The translations under genes were made by a program, and so were the position numbers. Below the pieces are notes generated by a model. That model was not told the DNA's origin. It did no database searches and was given only the letters and a program-made list of their open reading frames with translations. A stretch of DNA of 13,887 nt, taken from positions 1-13,887 of the forward strand of contig JAGBAI010000051.1 of the NCBI GenBank assembly GCA_017939025.1, read 5' to 3'. Positions 5,799-12,200 of the stretch are shown here, in pieces. The stretch's first letter is position 1. Each line of letters begins with the position of its first letter. Origin of the DNA: Oscillospiraceae bacterium. GTDB taxonomy: Bacteria > Bacillota_A > Clostridia > Oscillospirales > Oscillospiraceae.

Positions 5799-5824
5799 TA
5801 GGTTGTAGCAAGTACATGAAAAAG

Positions 5825-6115
5825 TTACAGCTTATTCACACTATTTTGCTTTGCCGCTTCGCTTGCGGCTTTCCGGCGTTCCTCGCTGTATGGGGCGGTC
5901 AGACGGAAAGAGAAGCGGCCTTTTGCAATCTCAAATTCCATGCAGCCCGTTTCTTTGTCCTCGTCGGTCAGCTTGCAGACAGAGGGGCAGCGGCGGCTGT
6001 ACGCTTTCAGCCTGTTTTTGAGGTCGGTGTTGTGGGTGCGGATATAGATAGTCGGGTCTTTCTCGTCAAACCAAATATCGGTGGTCTTTTCCTGCTTTGT
6101 CAGCCCTGTTTTCAT
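5825..6115 (-). CDS. Conserved 96-aa element protein of unknown function
   Basis: I do not recognise a named family. It starts at ATG 6115 with AGGAGG 10 nt upstream. It begins MKTGLTKQEKTTDIWFDEKD and contains short beta-rich stretches (TIYIRTHN, CMEFEIAKGRFSFRL), one pair of cysteines (CPSVCK) and a helical, charged end (YSEERRKAASEAAKQN). No signal peptide or membrane segment is seen. Codon use and GC content match the recombinase and relaxase rather than the sdpRI cassette next to it, so it seems part of the element core. Confidence 0.75.
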   Translation of the reverse strand: MKTGLTKQEKTTDIWFDEKDPTIYIRTHNTDLKNRLKAYSRRCPSVCKLTDEDKETGCMEFEIAKGRFSFRLTAPYSEERRKAASEAAKQNSVNKL

Positions 6116-6148
6116 GGCTCGGTGTCCTCCTGTTCGATTTTTGCTCTG

Positions 6149-6180
6149 AAAATGCGCCCGTCACGCAAGAGGGGCATTTT
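6149..6180. repeat. Inverted repeat upstream of the 96-aa gene
   Basis: AAAATGCGCCC (6149-6159) pairs with GGGCATTTT (6172-6180) with a single-base bulge. The rest of the 153-bp gap 6116-6268 holds only the hairpin next to the TnpW-like stop and the ribosome-binding site of the 96-aa gene; no promoter is evident. Confidence 0.5.
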
Positions 6181-6232
6181 TCGGGTGTTTTCTCCGGCTC
6201 TTGGCTTGGGGAAAACGGCGATTTTGCAATAG

Positions 6233-6269
6233 AAAACGCTCCGGCGATACATTCCTCGTCCGAAGCGTT
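6233..6269 (-). terminator. Terminator-like hairpin after the TnpW-like gene
   Basis: On the minus strand AACGCTTCGG (6269-6260) pairs with CCGGAGCGTT (6244-6235) in a 10-bp stem with one mismatch, followed by TTCT. The stem starts in the stop codon of the TnpW-like gene. The U-run is short, so it may be weak. Confidence 0.5.
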
Positions 6270-6460
6270 CAAAAATCGCAAATATCCAGTTTTTCCGGCT
6301 CTTGACCGTCAGCCGCCGAACTGTCGGCAAGTATTACTTTGAGCAGCTTGTCGCGGAATGTTTCTGTGCTGCTGGGGTTGAAAAACAACTCCGCCACAAC
6401 GGTCTGCCCGTCCCTCTGCGTCGTGATGATACCGTCGGGCGTTCCTTTCTTTTCTGCCAT
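6269..6460 (-). CDS. TnpW-like small transposon protein
   Basis: This 63-aa protein starts at ATG 6460 with AAAGGAG 7 nt upstream. It reads MAEKKGTPDGIITTQRDGQT, then VVAELFFNPSSTETFRDKLL. The pattern of a short beta strand, a phenylalanine, S/T-E-T and a DKL/L helix resembles the TnpW family encoded next to TnpX in Tn4451-type elements. The gene lies directly downstream of the large serine recombinase here, separated by a terminator hairpin, which supports that reading. TnpW is dispensable for Tn4451 excision as far as I know; its role is unclear. The family assignment is moderate; the coding call is stronger. Confidence 0.65.
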   Translation of the reverse strand: MAEKKGTPDGIITTQRDGQTVVAELFFNPSSTETFRDKLLKVILADSSAADGQEPEKLDICDF

Positions 6461-6484
6461 TGGGTCACTCCTTTCTTGGGCGTG

Positions 6485-6516
6485 AAAAAGGGATTTCCCG
6501 CAATCGGAAAATCCCT
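6485..6516 (-). terminator. Rho-independent terminator of the recombinase gene
   Basis: On the minus strand CGGAAAATCCC's partner arms (6515-6505 and 6500-6490) form an 11-bp stem with one mismatch and a 4-nt loop, followed by TTTTT (6489-6485). It lies 23 bp after the recombinase stop and before the TnpW-like gene. Confidence 0.8.
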
Positions 6517-6538
6517 CTCTGCTGTCGGTTATTCTGTT

Positions 6539-8383
6539 TTACGCTACGGGCGCGGCGGCTTGTGCCTTTTTCCTTGCCCGGTATTCCCGCGCCTTGATAC
6601 GGTCATACTCCCGCTGCTTTTCAAGGTTTCTTGCCCGGTACTCCTTTGAATACTCGCGGTGGTAGGCGCGGCTCTTTTCCTTTTTCGCTTCCTCGATTTC
6701 CTCCCGCCTCTGCCGGATTTCCTGCTCTGTCGGCTCGGCAAGCTGCGTCACTTCGTTTTCAAACCTGCCGATATGGGTAAAGTATATCCCGATGTGCTGA
6801 ATGGCGTATCTCGCCCTCTTTTGGTCGCGCTCATGCACTTCAATCCGGCTGATAAACTCGTTGAGAATAGCGGGGGTAAGCTCTGTAAAGGCGGCGTAGC
6901 GTTCCGTCAGCCTCACAAACCGCTGCGCCCGTCCCTCGGCGTTCTCAAAAGCGGATAGCTGTTCTTTGAGTGCCGCAAGCTCCGCTTTTAGCGTGTAGTA
7001 TTCCTCTGAATACTTCTGCGACATCTGCTCATAGCGGTCTTGCGGGATTGCGCCCAGGGCGTTGTCCTCATACAGCTTGTTCAGCACCCTGTCGATCTGT
7101 TCAAGGCGGGTCGTGATTTGCGGGATGCGCTTCTGCTGTTTCTTCGTCCTGTCGGTCTGCTGCATGGAAAGGCTCTTTTTCACTAACGCTTCAAAATCTG
7201 CCCGGTTGCTGATAGAGTAGTCCGCGATTTTTTTCAGCGCGTCCGCGACGGTCTGCATGAGTAAATCAGCGTCCATGATGTGCGGGGAGCTGCACTTGGG
7301 GTTTTTGGCTTTGCCCTTGTGGTACTCGCTGCAATAGGCGACATGACGCTTGCCGCCGTTGCGGTAGTCTATGCGGATGTGCATTTTTGCACCGCAGTCC
7401 TTACAGAAAAGCAAGCCCGACAGAGGGTGTATTTCCCCGTCCCCATTGGGGCGTTTTATGGGTGCGGTTTCCAAAATCCGCTGTACCGTTTCAAAGTCGG
7501 CGCGGTCGATAATCGCCTCATGCACATTCTCGGTTATCTGCCACTCGCTTCTGTCTACATAGTGGTTGCGCTTGTCCCGGAAATGCTTTGTGGTCTTGAA
7601 ATTGACAACATCGCCGCAATACTCCTGCCTTGTGAGGATACGGGTCAAGGTCGCCTTGTTCCACTTGTAGCGGTTTTCCTCGTTCAGAGGCTTGCTTTTC
7701 GCTGTTCCGCGTCCCCGGTCTTTCATGTAGAAAGTGGGCGTTGGGATTTGCTCCTGCGTCAGATATACGGCGATTTGGTTTCTGTTCTTCCCGCCGATGA
7801 ACAGACGGAAGATAAGGCGCACAATCTTGGCGGCTTCCTCGTCGATTATCCAAAAGTCCTTGTTGTCCGGGTCTTTGATATATCCGTAGGGGGCTTCGGT
7901 GGCAATCGGTTTCCCACTCATGCCCTTGGTCTTAATGCCTGTCTTGACTTTCTTGCTGATGTCCTTTGCGTACCACTCCGACATGATATTGATAAAGGGC
8001 GCAAACTCCAATGTGTCGGGCTTCTCGCTGTCTATGCCATTGTTGACCGCGATAAAGCGCACATTGTTCCGTCTGAAAATCTCCATAGCGTTGCCGACTT
8101 GGAGATAGTCACGCCCCCAACGGGTGAGGTCTTTCATAATGCAGACGCTTACCTTGCCGCTTTCCACATCTTCCATCATGCGGGAGTATGCGGAACGGTC
8201 AAAAAATCTGCCGCTTTCGTCGTCGTCGATGTAGTGCCGGATATTGGTCAGCCGCTGCTGCCGGGCATAGTTCTCTAAAAATGCCTTTTGGTTGACAATG
8301 CTGTTGCTCTCGCCGCCGTCCCTGTCCTCGTCCCCTACGGAAAGGCGGGAGTAAAGGGCGGTAATTTTGCTGTATTCATTCAT
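6539..8383 (-). CDS. Large serine recombinase (TnpX/TndX type), integrase/excisionase of the 8-kb element
   Basis: This 614-aa enzyme starts at ATG 8383, 8 nt after AGGAGG; an ATG two codons earlier is only 2 nt from it. The catalytic domain (1-150) has the nucleophile Ser15 in YSRLS, the block DDDESGRFFDR and the motif KDLTRWGRD. The recombinase domain (about 160-300) contains TPTFYMKDRGRG and WNKATLTRILTRQEYCG. The zinc ribbon has Cys327, Cys330, Cys351 and Cys364. A coiled coil (LKAELAALKEQLSAFE) and a DUF4368-like C-terminus (LNEFISRIEVHERD) follow, ending in an Arg/Lys-rich helix. It should cut at the 2-bp TG core and excise the element as a circle. Integrated, the gene has no promoter of its own; the joined ends of the circle create one. 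T4CP-operon read-through is the alternative. Confidence 0.93.
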   Translation of the reverse strand: MNEYSKITALYSRLSVGDEDRDGGESNSIVNQKAFLENYARQQRLTNIRHYIDDDESGRFFDRSAYSRMMEDVESGKVSVCIMKDLTRWGRDYLQVGNAMEIFRRNNVRFIAVNNGIDSEKPDTLEFAPFINIMSEWYAKDISKKVKTGIKTKGMSGKPIATEAPYGYIKDPDNKDFWIIDEEAAKIVRLIFRLFIGGKNRNQIAVYLTQEQIPTPTFYMKDRGRGTAKSKPLNEENRYKWNKATLTRILTRQEYCGDVVNFKTTKHFRDKRNHYVDRSEWQITENVHEAIIDRADFETVQRILETAPIKRPNGDGEIHPLSGLLFCKDCGAKMHIRIDYRNGGKRHVAYCSEYHKGKAKNPKCSSPHIMDADLLMQTVADALKKIADYSISNRADFEALVKKSLSMQQTDRTKKQQKRIPQITTRLEQIDRVLNKLYEDNALGAIPQDRYEQMSQKYSEEYYTLKAELAALKEQLSAFENAEGRAQRFVRLTERYAAFTELTPAILNEFISRIEVHERDQKRARYAIQHIGIYFTHIGRFENEVTQLAEPTEQEIRQRREEIEEAKKEKSRAYHREYSKEYRARNLEKQREYDRIKAREYRARKKAQAAAPVA

Positions 8384-8418
8384 GTGCATATCCTCCTGTG
8401 TCAATAAATATGTTTCCT

Positions 8419-8438
8419 ACACTTAAGATTATGCACCA
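8419..8438 (-). repeat. Terminal inverted repeat at the recombinase end of the 8-kb element (attachment-site arm)
   Basis: This is the partner of 366-385, with 14 of 20 positions matching when read inward. The core copy is CA at 8439-8440 and T4CP sequence begins at 8441. Confidence 0.7.
8428..8433 (-). promoter_or_regulatory. -10 half (CATAAT) of the circularisation-dependent recombinase promoter
   Basis: CATAAT (5 of 6 to consensus) lies 5 bp inside the element end and 45 bp before the recombinase ATG. In the integrated state the hexamer 17 bp upstream is TACGGC, from the T4CP gene, so no promoter exists. In the circle TTGACA from 381-376 takes that place. Confidence 0.72.
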
Positions 8439-8728
8439 CAGCGGGCTGAGCCGTACTCCATCCCCTTGCGATACTTCTTGGCGTTCAACCCTTTCACATA
8501 AACAGCAAGCCGCAACAAACCGCCGCTGAGCAAGCCGATGCACAAGTCCATCGGATGGAAACTGGGCAGAAGCGACCGAAATGCCATCCCGATGCCATTC
8601 ATCAGGTTCATCGCCTTTTCAGCTGCGTTGATGCCCTCTGCCAGTCGCCATCCCTGCCCCAGTTTGGTTGCTATTAGCCCGATCGCAACATATGGGAGGC
8701 ATTGCAAAACGATCTTTTTCAGGTTCAT
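8429..8728 (-). pseudogene. VirD4/TraG-family type IV coupling protein, 5' fragment
   Basis: This is the N-terminal membrane anchor of the T4CP. Two hydrophobic segments are visible (VLQCLPYVAIGLIATKLG; LCIGLLSGGLLRLAVYV), followed by KYRKGMEYGSAR, a conserved entry to the ATPase domain. The 8-kb element then adds three foreign codons (CGA) and a stop at 8429. ATG 8728 overlaps the pcfB stop (ATGA), so the two are translationally coupled. The continuation (WGTAED...) is at 365. The product would be an anchor without ATPase. The fragment is too well preserved to be old: no other lesion is seen. Confidence 0.9.
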
Positions 8729-9198
8729 CTGCTCAACTCCTTGTCCTTGTTCCGAACGGGATTACGGCTTGCGACCATGTTCCTGAGCTTATTCAGCAGT
8801 TTCAGCACCGAGGGACGCTCCTCGCGGTGCAGTTGCCTACTGGCGTACTCTGTCATGGCAGCGGTGATGGCATCCTCATCCCTGCCCTTGAAGAAAATCA
8901 GGTACTTATTCGGCTCGTCCTTCATCCGCTTAACGGCGTAGTCCACGCCATACTTACGGGCGATGCGATCAAAGTCCCGAATGTGCGGGTCGGTCAGTTC
9001 CACGCTGGTAACACCCTGATCCTTCTGAAGCAGCTGCTTGACCGTCTGCTTGCCATGATGCGTGACCTCCCTGTTGGGAGGCGAATGGTTCTTCATGTGG
9101 GCAAGAAACTTCCGGATTGCAGCCAGAAGTGTTCTGCCGGTGAACTTGCCGCTGTTTACCATCAGAGTAACGGTTCTGTTTTCAATATCCTCCTGCAA
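8725..9198 (-). CDS. pcfB: PcfB/DUF3801-family conjugation protein
   Basis: This 157-aa protein starts at TTG 9198, directly before QEDIENRTVTLMVNSGKFTG, the usual start of this family. AAAGGAGGG lies 6-7 nt upstream. The ATG at 9216 is in frame but sits on the Shine-Dalgarno sequence itself, so it is unlikely. A central segment, DIRDFDRIARKYGVDYAVK-like (PHIRDFDRIARKYGVDYAVK), and the following KDEPNKYLIFFKGRDEDAI are typical of DUF3801. In the enterococcal pCF10 system PcfB is an accessory factor that binds the relaxase and helps dock it to the coupling protein PcfC. Here too it precedes the T4CP gene, overlapping by 4 nt. The C-terminus is strongly basic. Confidence 0.88.
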   Translation of the reverse strand: MQEDIENRTVTLMVNSGKFTGRTLLAAIRKFLAHMKNHSPPNREVTHHGKQTVKQLLQKDQGVTSVELTDPHIRDFDRIARKYGVDYAVKRMKDEPNKYLIFFKGRDEDAITAAMTEYASRQLHREERPSVLKLLNKLRNMVASRNPVRNKDKELSR

Positions 9199-9227
9199 AT
9201 TAATCCCTCCTTTCATTTAGGCAAGAG

Positions 9228-9258
9228 AAAACACCCTCCATAAATTTGAAGGGTGTTT
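9228..9258 (-). terminator. Terminator-like hairpin between the surface protein gene and pcfB
   Basis: On the minus strand AAACACCCT (9258... to 9250) pairs with AGGGTGTTT (9237-9229) in a perfect 9-bp stem, followed by TCTCTT. It lies 18 bp after the surface protein stop and only about 30 bp before the pcfB start. It may attenuate rather than abolish read-through into pcfB-T4CP, as no promoter is visible in the gap. Confidence 0.65.
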
Positions 9259-9276
9259 ATGTGACTGATGACCGCA

Positions 9277-12200
9277 TCATTTCCTATGTCTGCCCTTGCG
9301 ATTCGCCAAAAGAAAAATCACGAAACCGACAACCAGCAGGCTCACACCAATCCACGTCAGCGCATTGGGGGATATCTCCACACCGGTGGCAATGGTGGGA
9401 TAATTGACCAGCCGTTTCAGCTTCTCGGGAACAGTGTAGTTCTCATCAATCACCACCTCAATGGTGTCATCGGTGCGGGAATAGCCCTCCAAGGGTTCCA
9501 GTTCCCGGATGGTATAGCGACCGGGAGTGAGGCCGTAGACATACACCACGCCATCTTCACCGGATATAACCTCCTGTACCTTGTTCCCCAGTTCATCCTC
9601 TACAGAGAACATCACGCCCGCCAGCGGATTCTTTCTGTTGTCGGACTTGAAGAACATGTAAGTGTTGGGGATATTGACAAGCGTGATAGGCTCCGGTTCC
9701 GTCCAATTCTCGTCCACCTGAAGGTAGATATCCTCCATTGGGCTATAGCCTTCCGGTGCTTCCGTTTCACGGATGATCCAACCGCCGTAATCGAACTTGG
9801 TGAAGATGAACTCGCCCTGCTCGTTGCTGGTTACCACTTCCACAACCTCATTGGTTGCGCCGTTGATCAGGCTGAATTCTACTCCGGGCAGGAAGTTGCC
9901 AGAGGTGTCCACTTTGATGTACTTGATCTGCTTCAGGTGGTTGACCATCGTTGCCACAGGTTCATCACCGCCGGTGTAGGACGCATCAATCTTCACAGGG
10001 ATCTCTTCCTTGCTGAGCAGATAACCCTCCGGAGCTTTTGTCTCCACGATGGTATAGCTACCATACGGAATCTTGGTGAAGCACACTTTGCCCTCATCGT
10101 CAGAAACAGCCGTGGCGAAGGTTTCTCCAAAGGCATCAACCAGAGCAAACTCTGCTCCAGCCAGCGGATTGCCAGCTTGATCCACTTTCAGAATCACCAC
10201 TTTGTTGGGAATGTTGGTAATGGTGGCAAGCGGCTCATCTGAGTTGATAAAGGTTCCATCCACAGTGACTTCTACGGCAACATCGGTAGCGTAGTACCCA
10301 GCCAGCGGTCTGGTTTCCACAATGCGGTAGCTGCCAAAAGGAACCTTCTCGAAAGTGGCAATACCCTGCTGGTTGGTTTGGGCTGTCATCAGAGTAGAAC
10401 CATCTTCACAGAGCAGACTGAACTCCACCCCCATCAAAGGATTCTGGTTTTCATCCTGCTTACGGATGGTGAACCGGCTGTAGTCATCACGGATCACCGT
10501 ATCGCCTGTTACGTTGCCGTTCTCATCGACGGTAAAGCCCATGACGGCTTCGCTCAACGCATATCCCTCAGGAGCACAGACCTCACGGAAGATGTACTCA
10601 CCGGGAGTAACAGGAATATCTGCGATTTGGCCATTCTCATCGGTACATTCTCTGTAGATGACTGTTCCGCTTTTGTCGCTGATCTCGATCACCGCGCCGG
10701 GAAGGGTTTCTTCGCCGGTAATATCCGTTTTGGTCAGGGTGATGGTGCCATAGATCAGCTTATTCAGAACAGGTGCATCGTGGCTGTAGCGCAGAGTAGG
10801 TGCGCTTTCTGCCTGCAGATCAGGCGAAAGAGTGATGAAGATCTTATCGCTGCTCATCTGCCAGCCTGCTGGGGCAGACAGCTCTTTCAGATAGTATTCT
10901 CCATGAGGGAAGTGACCCGTAATGGTTAATACACCATTTGCATCAGTCGCTGCGGTAGCAACCAGCGTGTCTGCCATCAGCGTTTCGCCGGGGTAAGCAA
11001 TATCCATATCGGTATACAGGCCGAACACGAAACCCTCGCCGGGAACACGGGTAATGGACGGTGTCAGCAGATCGCTGTTCTCAGTGGTCTGAATGGCCTC
11101 TTTTTCTTTGATGAGCGTAATCTCTGCCGGCATGTATGCATTGCTCAGAGGAAGATGGAACTGCACCATAGGCGTCTGATCATCGGCATATTCCAGTTCC
11201 ACCGTCACGGGGGAAGAATCGAAGGAGTAGCCGGAGGGTGCAGAAACCTCTACAACTTCATACACGCCAAGAGGCAAGACCTTGGAGGTATCCATGCCAT
11301 CGGCTGTGGTGGTAATGGTATCCACAACCTGTCCTGCCTCATACCAGAGGGTTCCATCCTTACCGATGATCTGCTGGGCAGCCCGGATTTCAAAGACAGC
11401 ACCTTCCAGATACCGTTCTTCATAAACCGGCGTATGAACTTCATTACCGTAGGCATCCTTCTCCAAGCGGAAACCAGTAAGCTGCAAGCCCTTCTTCTCC
11501 AATACAACCTGCCCCTTTACAGGATCGTTGGGAATCTCAATATCCAGCTCATAGGTCTGACCGGGCTGATCACCGCTATTGCCAACGAACACAGGGAGTT
11601 CCTCTGTGCGAATCAGATAGCCTTCAGGGGCTTTGATTTCCTCAATGGTATAGTAGCCCCACGTGACGGTTTCAGGCAGCGTCACTGTTCCGGTTTCATC
11701 AGTCGTAAAGGTATCAATCTCCATTTCCTTGGGATAGTACACCTTCTGGGTCACATACTGACCATCCGCATCCTTCAGTTTGAAGGAGGTGTTGCTTACC
11801 TGAACAATATTTCCGGTTTCTGCATCCGTTTTGATAAAACGAAGCCGATACAGAATGGGTCTATCGTTCAGGGTCAGCGGAGGCGGATTGACCAGGCTTT
11901 CCGTGCCGTCAATCTCAAAGGTGATCGGGCCTTTGATCTCATATCCCTCCATGCCCTTCGTCTGTTCCAGAACATAGATACCATAAGGCAAGGATTTGGT
12001 TTTGGCATAGCCGTGTTTGTCCGTCTTGAGAATATCCCGCTCAAAGGGGCGGGCGTTTTCATAGGAGCCTGCCTTTTTCAGATAAACCTGAAACTCTGCA
12101 CCCTGCTCCGGGGTCTCAGCCTTCGTAGGATCAGATTCGTCAGTTTGATCGCCAAGAATCTTCACGATGGCACGGGCACCATACAGGATTTCATTTTCGA

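Larger units (their letters stand above)
366..8440 (-). mobile_element. Complete 8.07-kb integrative mobilizable element (serine recombinase / MobQ relaxase / oriT / primase) inserted in the T4CP gene
   Basis: Both junctions are visible. On the minus strand the gene reads ...TCAGCCCGC-TG, then element; at the other end the element finishes ...GCTTCA, then TG-GGGAACAGC of the gene. The only bases shared are TG (364-365 and 8439-8440), giving a 2-bp core duplication as expected for a serine recombinase. Excision would give CGC TGG GGA, in frame. The element encodes a large serine recombinase, TnpW-like protein, two small unknowns, SdpR/SdpI cargo, DUF3847, oriT plus MobQ relaxase, and a primase-helicase. 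No T4SS or coupling protein is present, so it is mobilizable rather than self-transmissible. Every gene is on the minus strand. Confidence 0.92.

Noticed and set aside
6066..6281. 71-aa frame between the TnpW-like gene and the 96-aa gene
   Set aside because: Begins at a TTG inside the TnpW-like gene without a Shine-Dalgarno site, overlaps the well-supported 96-aa gene and covers two hairpins.
7280..8278. 332-aa open frame on the + strand
   Set aside because: It lies wholly antisense to the serine recombinase, whose motifs are intact; no Shine-Dalgarno site and no recognisable protein.
8399..8404. TTGACA on the minus strand just before the recombinase start, as a -35 box
   Set aside because: Only 16 bp upstream of the ATG and adjacent to the Shine-Dalgarno site, leaving no place for a -10 and a start point.
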